From positions 124,001 through 188,000 of the forward strand of contig JADNRY010000034.1 of assembly GCA_015501585.1 (NCBI GenBank): a DNA stretch of 64,000 nt, given 5' to 3'. Made by a program: the position numbers and the translations under genes. Below the pieces are notes generated by a model. It was not told the origin of the DNA, made no database searches, and saw nothing but the letters and a program-made list of their open reading frames with translations. Source of the DNA: Rhodocollybia butyracea (Eukaryota > Basidiomycota > Agaricomycetes > Agaricales > Omphalotaceae). Below, one piece after another: positions 11,699 through 21,918 of this stretch (its first letter is position 1; every line of letters begins with the position of its first letter).

Positions 11699-13796
11699 AT
11701 GCACAGCTCGAATTTCTATACCACAAGCCACGGCGAAGATTCGCCCAACGCGCCAGTTTTTGAGAGGGCGGCGAAAGCTATGGAGGGAAACTTTGTGGAA
11801 TGTTCGATCGACCAGTTCCTCGAGATGCTGCCTGCGCGTGCCGATATGCCTTCAGTTGGCTTTGCGCCGTTCAAAAAGCTCCTGAAGGAAGCGAAAAGTG
11901 AAAAGAGACTATATAAGCCCTGGGTCAGTCATCCATTTGTTTGCCATTGAACTTAAGGCTAATCCAGATCCAGATCGAGGCAATGAAACCGTATATTCAC
12001 AAAGACTGGGTGTTTGTGGACACTTCTCATCACGCCTCACAGTCTGTGTGGGGCAAACACCATATCAAACCAGACGTATCTCTCTATGGTCCCAACCGAA
12101 ATCCCAAAGCACCTGTCTGTGACTTGTCAGAGATGGAGTCTAACGGAGAGTTCAAGTGGTCAGAAGATGACGAACCGTTCAGACGGGAGGCCGAAGGGAG
12201 TATGGCCAAGGCACGTCAGAAAACAGGCCGACCAAAGAAAAAGAAGATGAAGACCGATTCAAGTGCGAGTGGCCAAGCACTTCCCTTTGAGCATCCTTCT
12301 GAATCTGCGCGGAATACTAGAGGCAGTTGACGGTATATGCTAATGCTATACAGGCGCACCAGCTACGAACACGAGTCTTCACCTTCTACATCAGGAAACA
12401 GTACTGTCGTCTCCTCTGTCACTCCCGAGCCGGTATGCTCGTAACACCGCTTTTCAACTACACGCAACAATCCCATCTTCATACATTTTTTTGGCGATTC
12501 ACGCACGCAACACCCGAGGAACGTGGTATTGACGACACATTCGTGCCCGTGTCTCCCGTCAATACTGCCAATGCTGAAATGATCAAGTGCGTTCGCAAGG
12601 CACTAAGTGTCGAGGAAACAGATCCCTTGTTCATGGTCAAGGTTTCTGAGGCATCTGATCAGTACAGAGCCAAGTACAGTGCTTTCCTAGCTTCTCCATC
12701 TGGCCCTGCTCGTTCATTTTATGTATCACGATGTTTTACCGCAAGTCACCATTACCCTCTCGGTCGTGGATCCCGTTGTTTCTCAGCCTACGACGCAGTA
12801 AGCAAATCGATCGTTCTACTCAAAGACATATGGAGAGTCAATAAGTATCACCCTGAAGCTGAGACCTATAAAAGGCTTCATCAAGCGAGTGTTCCAAATG
12901 TGGCCGACGTAATCGCCTTTAATGATGTTCAAGGTGAACGCCATGTTGCTGCCGTCGCGAGCATCAAGTCGCGCAAGCATCAACACTACCGGATAGTCTT
13001 GGGGCAAGTTGGAAGGCCGCTCAAAGCTTTTGACTCAACCCATCAACTTACTGAAGCTGTCCTTGACGCTGTCTGCAGTGTGTCATTTTATTCGCACTCT
13101 GGTTTTATGATTCCTTAACCTTTCACTTCAGCTCACCGACGCGCATACGAAGATGCTAAAGTTTTACACCGTGATGTATCCATGGGGAATATCATCTTAT
13201 ACCAAAACCAAGGATGGCTGATCGACTGGGAGATTGCACGCTGCGTTGATGAAGACAAGGGTCCTCAAGTCCCAGAACGCATGGTGACAAAAGTTATCCA
13301 GTAGCTCATTGGTCTTGCTTACACCACCCCCAAGGGAACTTGGCAGTTTCTGTCGCTTCGTGTTTTAGATAATCCAGCGGTATTCCACCAACCTCGTGAT
13401 GACCTCGAGTCATTCGTATACGTCCTCCTCTGGATTGCAGGGCGCTATGCATCACCCAATGCCACTCCTGCAAAACGCGCTTTCTTCTTAGAACAGTTTG
13501 ACTATGAGCCTCTCGGGGCGGCCTTCCGTAAGGAAAGGCTTCTACATAGTGGTCGGTCTAGTCTGAGATTCTGCGGAGTAAAGACAGCCCCATTCCTGAA
13601 ACTTCTTGGTGACTTGGCCGTGTGGCTCATGGAAGCTTACAACACTGATGGAGATACTCAAGACCATATGTTAACCTACGAGTTACTAATACCCAAGCTG
13701 ACAAAAGCATTGGATAATGAAGTCTGGAGGAGCACGTATGATAGAGCATTTTCATTTCCAGTGGGGTATACGGACAGGGTAACGAGTGAAGAGTAG
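11699..13796 (+). CDS. FunK1-type fungal protein kinase (one apparent frame slip)
   Basis: Exons: 11699-11923, 11968-13077, 13132-13283 and 13335-13796. FunK1 kinases are an expanded Agaricomycete family. The N-terminal region carries the family's conserved stretch around RGQLTVYANAI and RTRVFTFYI; the kinase part shows HRDVSMGNIILY (catalytic loop), GWLIDWEIAR (the DFG equivalent DWE), GTWQFLS and DDLESFVYVLLW. The TAG at 13302-13304 is removed by a 51-nt intron (13284-13334), which joins PERM directly to GTWQF as in the family. One problem remains: at about 12323-12326 the frame changes by one base in RG-QLTVY, with no possible intron, so the copy either carries a one-base deletion or a sequence error. 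ATG 11699 is preferred over a TTG at 11684. Role in signalling is unknown. Confidence 0.8.
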
Positions 13797-14249
13797 TTAC
13801 ATCCTATCAGTGATAAAGTAGTGGGCATATCAATTGCGTCCTCAGTGTATAATGAGTTGCTTATAGGGGATTATTTGAAGTCTGGAGTGGGGGCGTGTCG
13901 CCCATCGTTCACACTCATGTTCTCTTTCGCTGATATATTCAATTCTCACACAAGAAAAGAGAAGTTCACCTTAATTTTTTTCGTCCCTGCGATGAAAATA
14001 AAGTTGTCTCTCTCTGAGCGAGGATCTATATTAGAGTGGCTTGACTCGAAGCTGCGTTGTGTTTCGACTAACGGTCACGATTAGTTTTGAGCGTTTGCGA
14101 AAAAAAAAAAAAAAGAGTCGGTGGTAAATGTTTTGCGCTAAGGAGAGACTCAGCCGAACAGGTCCAGCCAATGTACACCTTACAATAAGAGGGTTGCTTG
14201 TTATAGATTGGGCAAGGCGGAGATAGGGGTTAAAGCGTTCTGCGCAATC
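13797..14249. other. Intergenic region between kinase and BTB gene
   Basis: No supported gene. An A-run of about 14 lies at 14100-14115. The distal half should contain the BTB gene promoter. Confidence 0.5.
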
Positions 14250-15524
14250 ATGGATAGTCCCGTGATGGGAAGATGCAGTTCGACAACCTGGGTCCTTCGC
14301 GTTCGGTTCAGTGTTTTTTCTTCTTCTGGCATGCGAACATCATGGATAATTACACGAGGAGACGTATGTCTATCATATCCGTGTTAATGTTACTGCAGTT
14401 TTTCATAGAATCTGTCTCTACGTGCAGCCTTGGTTCGAAGATGGAAACATTATTCTTGTTCCTCAAGAAGATCCAGAATCATCCGAATCAGCATCTGAAG
14501 CCCGGCTTGGCTTTCGAGTACACAGAGGTGTTCTAGCGCGACACTCGGAAGTCTTTCAAGATATGTTCGAACTTCCACAACCAGATACCTTAGACGATAA
14601 TGATAATGATAACGAGGTTTCCTGGTACGAAGGATGTCAGGTTATATCCATGTATGATATACCCATAGAGCTTTCGAATCTAGTCAAAGCTTTGTATGAT
14701 GGCCCGTACGTGTCTTTTTATCTTTCTCATATCCAAGAGATTGAATGAATCTACGCAGAACTTTTCAAAACCGTTCTGTAGACGATTTCTTCTATCTTGC
14801 TGGGATTCTGCGCCTGGCCACAAAATACCTTATTACCCACCTACGCTCCCAAGCAATAAAACACCTTACTCAAACTTGGTCTTACAACCTCAAAGGCCAT
14901 GACAACATGCTTGAACTAGCATTACGCACGCCTCTTCTTTCCTACTCTCCGGATCCCACAATTCCACCTACCAAACTGAGCTATCCCTTCATTCACCCTC
15001 TCCATGTTCTCAACTTTGCCATCAGCACGAATGTCCGCATCATAATTCCTTCGGCACTCTACTTCCTTTCTTTATACCCTCTCGAAGATCTACTTCGAGC
15101 AGATCATCCGAAGCTTCAAGTAAAACACCCATCCAAACCCAGCTCGGCTCTCCAGCCGACCGATCTGGTGAGATATACGTTGATGTTCCAGAGGCGACTC
15201 GACGCTATCTTGGAATTTATCAATACTGTGGTTGGAGAACATGAATCCTCTCCTTCATGTACCAGTGGTACAGGGAAATGTAAGAGGAATTTTCAGCGGC
15301 TTGCTACCAGGCTGTCGACCTCGTGGGTAGTGCGTACCGGGCCATTCAACTTTATCGCACAGGCAATTTCGCAAGTGAATCAGGATACCGATGGCTTTTG
15401 TACGCTGTGCCGAGAGGAGTTTGCGCGGGAGGCCGGGGCATACAGAGAGAAAATCTGGGCAGAACTACCCGCGATATGTGGATTACCGAGTTGGGATGCT
15501 ATGAAGAAAGAGGAACTGTCATAG
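14250..15524 (+). CDS. BTB/POZ domain protein
   Basis: Three exons: 14250-14363, 14428-14705 and 14759-15524. The join PWFEDGNIILVPQ and then FRVHRGVLARHSEVFQDMF is the usual opening of basidiomycete BTB proteins, and YDGP joined to TFQNRSVDDFFYLAGILRL matches the rest of the fold. The C-terminal 200 residues form a helical region with a CxLC motif near the end. BTB proteins dimerise and often act as adaptors for cullin-3 ubiquitin ligases or in transcription; here no second domain is seen. The first exon is the weakest part: the ATG at 14250 or the one at 14334 both keep the frame. The protein follows a FunK1 kinase, another expanded Agaricomycete family, in the same orientation. Confidence 0.8.
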
Positions 15525-15948
15525 CTTTCCGAACTCGCATCCTCAGTGGAACATCGCTTTCTCCATCCGGTATCTGGATATATACCAGCAATAATTATAT
15601 CGAAATACTTACTTTTTAGTGTGGTTATCTTCTCGAACTAATAATATTGGTAAAAGTGCAAACAGCCATGTTTTTTTTCGACAGGATGCTCTTAGCTTTC
15701 GGGTTCCTGGTTATGTCGACAGTCGACTAGAGTCTATACGACTAATTGAGCGCTGGTGGAAGTGGCCTTTTGCGTTGTATTGGCTGGTCTTATCAGTTCA
15801 TGAGGTGAAATGAACCATCTTTCTTGCGTATAATCTACATATATATTTTTCGCTTTGACCGATCCGATTTAGGCTTACGCCGCACATTCACGCCCTAAAT
15901 CACATTACGGGAGGAAGTGACAGAGAACCTATTCTGAGGCCTGAGGGG
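15525..15948. other. Convergent intergenic region between BTB gene and guanine deaminase
   Basis: Both genes end here. Small ORFs lack any support. Confidence 0.5.
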
Positions 15949-17598
15949 CTACACCCTTCTGCCCTGTATCCACATGTCTATTCGATTCCTTTCATCTCCG
16001 TTACACCACCACTTTTCTATCATCTCTTCGGAAATACATACTGTGCTCTCCGTCGATGCAGATTTTTCTTTCGACTCCGCCTCCAACTCGAAAAAGTCTA
16101 ATACGCCTACTCCGAGCCCCGTGTCCGAGTCGAACAATCGAACTAGATCATAAAATTAAGTTGGCGGGCTGGTTTTGTTAAATAAAAGAAAATGTGCTTA
16201 CTCTGCTGTGCGTCAAACGGTGCTCCAACGCTGAACGTCCCAGATTTGATACCAAGTGCTCGTGCACCTCCAAGGGTAGCAAGAAAGAGTGATTCTTTCC
16301 AGTCGATAGCTAAGCTCTTCCCATCTTGATTTGACGAGCGTAGCTCTTCTGCTTTTGCTTTTTGCCTCTCCCCTTCTCGGATTCTTGATACCGCCACAGC
16401 TGTCCTCATCGCTGACATGATATCCAGGCTATAACCACCTGCGATGTCTGTCCCGAGCCCAACTTTGATTTGTGCATCAAGTGCCTCACGGAGACAAAAT
16501 GCTTGAGATCCAGAGAAGTATATGTTGGATAGAGGGCAGTGGGCGATAGCGGTTCCAAGGGCCTGGAGGTGAGTGAATGGATCGAAAGAAGAGGCAGTAG
16601 GATGAGAGGGGCAAGGAGATGAAGTGGAGAGATATGTACAGTGTGCTTGGATAGTGCGCGATGTGAGGAGGTTGTTCTATATATCTGTGTTAGCCGAAAC
16701 TAAGACCCAAAGCAATGCATACTTGCTTTCTCAAACATGCAAAAATCATCTTCACCCCTCTCCTTCTTTACCCACTCGACCTGATCACTCGATTCAGCCA
16801 TATGACTCTGTATACGCCAGCCCGTCTCCTCCGCAAGTGTACCGAGACCGTGAAGGAGCTCGTCAGAGCATGTAGGCACGAAACGAGGTGTGATGACGGG
16901 ATGAACGAGAGGAGGTCGTGATTTAGCCATGCCTGATGAGGCGGATGACTGATCTACAAGTCGTGCTCCAAAGTCTCGAACGGCGGCAAGAGCAGCAGAT
17001 GAAGACGCCTCAACATAGGAGGGTCGTGAAGAGATATCCATCGATACTTTGCCGACAAATGCCCGTAGACCAGCAGATTGCATCTCTTCTGCGAGTATGA
17101 GATTTGTTTCTGTCTTCAAGGTCCCAAAAAGACATACTGAACCTGTCCCTTTCTGAATTAACCTCTGGCCTAACCTCCGATAAACTTTCCGTGCTAGAAT
17201 TATATCCTGATCGAGTTTCTCCTCTGCCTGGAACGCGTATTTGTCAAGCCATTCGAGGAGAGGCAGATCTAATCCGGTGCCTTGATACAGGAATTGCGGG
17301 GCATGTAGATGCAGATCGACGAAGGGAGGAAGTAGAAAGGTGCCTAATGGCAAGTCAAGAAGTAATGCGGCATGTATCCGCAGGAGCTCTGTCGAAACAG
17401 GCGACTGGGCAAATTCACAATGGATAATATAGCCCAAGTCATCCACCGCTATCGTAGAGAGATTAAATGATAAGCTATAAGGTTTGAATAATAGTACTCA
17501 CCTATCAAGTAGTCTCTCAAAATATGTATCTTTCCGAGCTGAGGGCAGTGTACAAGATCCCCTCTTACCAGCATTGACAACGTCGCTAATGGATCCAT
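15949..17598 (-). CDS. Guanine deaminase
   Basis: The enzyme converts guanine to xanthine and ammonia in purine salvage or catabolism and is cytosolic. ATG 17598 starts MDPLATLSMLVRGDLVHCP. The amidohydrolase metal motif VDLHLHAPQF lies near residues 76-85 (His79 and His81 as zinc ligands). LLEWLDKYAFQAEE, SHMAES, QAHCTYLS, IAHCPLSN and GTDIAGGYSLD follow in the family's order; the Asp of GTD is the last metal ligand. Introns lie near 17505-17452, 16735-16680 and 16200-16142. At the second intron the flanking frames do not join exactly (exon ends after GCA A, next exon is in phase at AAC AAC CTC), so one base appears to be missing or extra there. Otherwise the length (about 480 residues) is normal. 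Convergent with the BTB gene; 268 bp separate its start from the MON1 stop codon. Confidence 0.9.
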
Positions 17599-17866
17599 CT
17601 GCGCACTTGGAAGGAAGGAATAGTTCAAGTAGTTAAGCGCCGGCCAGATTTGTATTGATACTCGGCAATGCTTGTATCAACTTTAGGTGAACAGTGCTGC
17701 TACCAAACGATACATATTCTTAAAAAGTCCACAGCGTCGGTACGTGTGTCCACAGGTGCCCACTGCACAGGACTAACTTTGCATCGAAACTTCCTGATTG
17801 ATCTTTTCCTATTCCACTTCGTTGTATTCAGCTACATACATCCGCATGCATCACCTTTTCGACCCG

Positions 17867-20100
17867 TCAAAGCACCGGCGCATCCTTCAAAAAGAGCCTT
17901 CCCTCTTCCTTTTTCACCCACCTCGCCACCGCATTAGCGGCACCAACGGCGGCGCTTTTGGGTAGAAGCGGGACAGGGTGAGATATAGTTCGAACGGCTG
18001 AGTTATCTATATGGTATGGCGTAAGTTGACGGACCAAACGATCTTCTAAAACACGCAATACTCACCCATCCTAACACACTCTCCTTATCCGTTCTCAGAT
18101 ACTGAAGCTTCAAACCCTCTTTCGATTGCCCCGTCACGCCTTTTGCATGAATCGCATCGTGTACCATCTGATACATGGTGATAATTCTCCTTCTCTCGTC
18201 ATCCTCTCCTTCCTCTTCCTCCATCTCAGCTTCGGAATCATCTTTTTCCTGTCCTTGTTCCCAAACGGGAAACGTCACTTGCACCAGTCCCCTTGCCTTA
18301 TACACAAAATGCCGCAAGCCAGGTATGCCTAACTCGGAAACAGTATATGACGAGTGTAAGAGATGGGTGTGCAAATAATGTAGCGTCGACGATGAGGCGG
18401 GGGGACGTGGGATAGGAGGAGCGGCTGTGTTCGGTGTTACTGTCATCGTGGATGACGTCGACGATAAAGATGAGGATGAGTTCGAGGGAAGATAGGAGAG
18501 TTTTTCCACAGCGTCGTCGCACCAGGCCCGGACTGTGTCAAAATCACTTCCACCGCTGATGCAGACGAGAGTGATCGTGTTGTGGTTGACGTTATCCTTT
18601 CTTTGAGTTCTCGTTTCCGTTGAGGTATGACTATCGCTATCATCATCTGGGTTATCTAGAGACGTGGGCGTAGGAAGGGAGTCGATTTCCGCATTCGAGG
18701 ATAGGGAAGCGTCGTCGACGTAAGGCATATTAACAACGTAGGCATTGACCATCCTGCTGTCATTCCATTTTGGTAAACACAGCGGCACCCACATTGCGGT
18801 CGCGGGAGAGTTGGACAGAGATGGAGAAGCGAGGGTAGTCAGAAGAATATGAACGTCTAAATCAACGCAATACGAATGAGCCATAGGTTTTACTAAATGA
18901 AGCACCTCGAACTAACCGGCTGGGTGAACAGAGTGTTTCTTTGGCCGTATAAGCGTAATTATTTCCCCTCGTGCGACCAGAATGATATATAGTATATCCT
19001 ATCATACAGGGCATTAAAAACCATATACAATTTATCCATATCTCAAGACGACACACCTTAGAGACCTTCCCTGACGGAACCAATGCTTGTGCTGCCTTGT
19101 TACGCAGTCCGGAATCGAGTCTCAAACAGCGCAGGGCGGACATGGACATGGCGAGGTCCAGCTGAAGACGGGAAAGCATGGTCGTCAAGAAAGTGTCTGC
19201 GCCGCCCAGTAGCCTCCGGAGGTCGAAGTTTCCTCTGCGCTCGAATATCCTTTTCAGTTGAGCGGATGTGACGACGCTGAGGATCTGCAGGTGGAGGTAT
19301 TCCAAGTGCGATCGAGTCACGCTCTCTGGCTCGCCCCACGAAGAAACACAAGCATAATACAGCGGCTGTCGCTGTAGAAAAGTGATCCTTGTCCGTCCGG
19401 CATTTATAGACTTGAGCTTGTCCCCATCATCGATGAACACCGATATCAAGGCTTGCATAATACCAAGTATCGAGGAAATATTACTGTCGTCAGTGTCCGT
19501 GCCACGACTGGAGATATAATAAGTTATAGACCAGGCCAAAAGAGCAGAGAACCATACCTGACCTGATAAACACTGGTTTCCCAGCATCGGTGAGAACAAA
19601 GTACTCTCTGGGACTAAGCCGTTGGTTAAACGCCCGACGTGAATCTGGGAGCCAATAAGCAGCCGCGCGAGGCCTCGAAGAGACCCTGGCACGGCTTGAC
19701 GATAGTGTGCGCCTGAGCTGATCCCTGAGCAACTTTTGTGATTCTCCTTCTTTGCTTTCATCCCCGACATCTTCATCCACAGAGTCTTCTGTGTCAACGT
19801 CTTGGACCAATATCCGGTTCCCATTCGTACTATCCAGATCCAAATTAAAAACTGAAGATGCGGAGCTTTGACTCTCTGTGGATTTCGATGCTATTGGTAT
19901 TGATGGCACAGGCGGCACATCTGAAGCTGTAGCAGATGCGTTATAACTGTGTACGCGCAAATTCGACAATGACGGGATTGGCGTAGAGCAGGAGGAATTG
20001 CTAACTTTGCCGGTGAGCGGTGATTTCCTAGGCCGCCAGGGTTGGGTGTAGTTGACCGTGACAACGATGGTGCTCTAGATGGTGTTCGAGTGGATGTCAT
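17867..20100 (-). CDS. mon1: Vacuolar fusion protein MON1 (two apparent frame slips)
   Basis: MON1 with CCZ1 is the guanine-nucleotide exchange factor for Rab7/Ypt7 on late endosomes and vacuoles. Matches in order: an acidic Ser-rich N-terminus, SPREYFVLTDAGKPVF (first longin domain start), SNISSILGIMQALISVF, QPLYYACVSSWGEPES, LEYLHLQILSVVTSAQL, FDLRRLLGGADTFL, GEIITLIRPKKHSVHP, WVPLCLPKWND, GLRHFVYKARGLVQVT, FELYLTLS and RWVKKEEGRLFL. Several short introns separate these, including one near 18905-18860. Two one-base slips break the frame: near 20023-20028 in the N-terminus, and at an A4 run (T run 17956-17959 on the plus strand) between FELYLTLS and RWVKKEEG. As MON1 is a conserved single-copy gene, sequence error is more likely than decay. 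The acidic insertion EMEEEEGEDDERRR is typical low-complexity. Confidence 0.85.
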
Positions 20101-20475
20101 CGTTGGTTCAAGCGCCCAAAGTTATCCAGCACTATGTAAGCGCTTATATTCTCTTCAATTGCTTCCAATTCGTCTCTCCCGCAAGCATCTGTGTTAATTT
20201 CGGTTTTTCAAAGCTCCCACCCACCCACACCTCAGCGACACTTATTAGACATTCCGGATTGGTCTTTGCCGCGTGTTTTGAATACCCACGCGGGAGCGAG
20301 ACTGGATCAGACTGGACACTTATATGACTGAGTATATTATTCTATAATATTCTGCACCCGAAGATCCAGCCCTCTAGGGATCCGGCATTTGGAGATGCCT
20401 GATCGATAAGACGCAATGATACAGACTATTATAAGTACAGCGGCATAACACGTCATCTCCCAACTCGACTTCATC
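20101..20475. promoter_or_regulatory. Divergent intergenic promoter region of MON1 and the aldo-keto reductase
   Basis: 375 bp separate the two ATG codons on opposite strands. A TATAAGTA-like sequence near 20431, about 45 bp before the reductase start, is a plausible TATA box. No gene is present. Confidence 0.45.
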
Positions 20476-21918
20476 ATGTCTTTACCTCCAAGAAAAATAG
20501 GCAATGCTCTCGTTCACCCTATCGGATTTGGTGCCATGGCATAAGTGCTTACTATGGCAAGATTGAGTCCGACGAAGAACGACTGAAAGTTTGTAGCAAA
20601 CTTTCGCATCTCCGAATATAACTTACAGGTTTTTTCCAGGTTCTGGACTCAGTTTTTGAGTCTGGATACAATCATATAGATTGTGCAGATGTCTACGGTA
20701 AGCTCTTTACTTAACAGGTTGCGACATATACTTGATACATAGGCTGTAGGCGACTCTGAGGTCCTCATTGGAAAATGGTAATCCAGTTCTCACTCCGCAA
20801 ATTGCGATACATCAATATCACCATTCTAGGCTCAAGAAAACAGGGAACCGCGATAAAATCTTTCTCACGTCCAAGTTCGGAATAACTTCGAAAGGTGGTC
20901 GCGGTGATCCTGAATATGTCAAGGAACAATGTGCCAAGTCGCTCGAACGTTTTGGTGTCTCGTACATTGACTTGTATTATCAGCACAGGTGCAGCACTTG
21001 ATAAGGAGAGTGTTTCTGAGGACTGATATACCAGTGTAGACCTGACCCCAAGGTTCCGATTGAAGTAACCGTCGGTGCTATGGCTGAACTTGTAAAGTAT
21101 GGCCACACTCCCCGGACCTTACATCGGTCTATTTGCTCACATAGCCTTTATAACACAGGGAAGGGAAGGTGAAATATCTGGGCTGTCCGAATGTACTGCA
21201 GAAGATGTTCGTCGCGCCCACGCTGTACATCCCATTTCTGCACTCCAAGTCGAGTTCTCGCCTCTAGTCCTCGACATTGAATCCGACGAAGTTGCTCTTC
21301 TCAAAACTGCACGGGAGCATGGCATAACAATTGTTGCATATTCTCCTCTTGCAAGAGGACTCATCACTGGTCAATATGTAGGCTAATATTGCATTGTAAA
21401 CGTATATGGGAGTTAACTATTGTCTCTAGAAATCTCCGGATGATTTTGACGAAGGCGACACCCGAAAGAAGATTCCAAAGTATGTATATGAGGCTATCAT
21501 ATTGGAGTACTTAAACAGTTTCTCATCGTGATAAAGGTACAGAGCAGAAAATTTCCCCAAGATCATTGAAGTAGCCAAACGTATTGAACAAGTCGGCATG
21601 AAACACAACGCGACTGCCGGCCAAGTAACTCTAGCGTGGATTCTTGCTCAGGGAGATGACTTTGTTGTCATACCCGGAACGAAAAAAATTAAGGTAACTT
21701 TCTAATTTCTTATGTGGACATCTTGGAGAATTGAATTTTACTTCCAGTACGTGAAAGAGAACATGGAAGCTGCCAACGTTAAGCTCAACGCAAACGAAAT
21801 TGCGACCGTTAGAAAGATTTCAGAGGAGAGTGATATTCCGGGCACACGTTATGGAGAGGCCGGTATGCAGATTGTAATGGTGAAGACGCCCCCGCTCAAG
21901 ACTTATAATCCCCTATAA
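20476..21918 (+). CDS. Aldo-keto reductase (pyridoxal reductase/AKR13-like), with two frame slips
   Basis: An NADPH-dependent TIM-barrel reductase related to yeast and fission yeast AKR8/AKR13 members. Catalytic tetrad residues are visible: Asp and Tyr in CADVYG, Lys in LTSKFG, His in DLYYQHR. Further motifs are [52 protein letters not shown] and the cofactor-binding VVIPGTKK. About six short introns interrupt it, e.g. 20589-20639 and 21097-21167. Two one-base slips occur: at GCCATGGCATAAG (20536-20544), where the expected G-A-M-G-L-S-A-Y-Y turns into a stop, and in a GGG run at 21180-21182 where the family needs four G. The 3' end is duplicated at 27876. The gene is convergent with an F-box gene 137 bp away. 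It is either a young pseudogene or an error-bearing sequence; the latter is favoured by the otherwise perfect motifs. Confidence 0.85.

Noticed and set aside
13302..13304. In-frame TAG inside the FunK1 kinase
   Set aside because: A 51-nt GTGACA...CCCAAG intron (13284-13334) removes it and joins PERM to GTWQF as in other FunK1 proteins.
18126..18378. Hydrophobic, Ser-rich plus-strand ORFs
   Set aside because: They are antisense to the acidic insertion of MON1; composition mirrors the acidic codons on the other strand.
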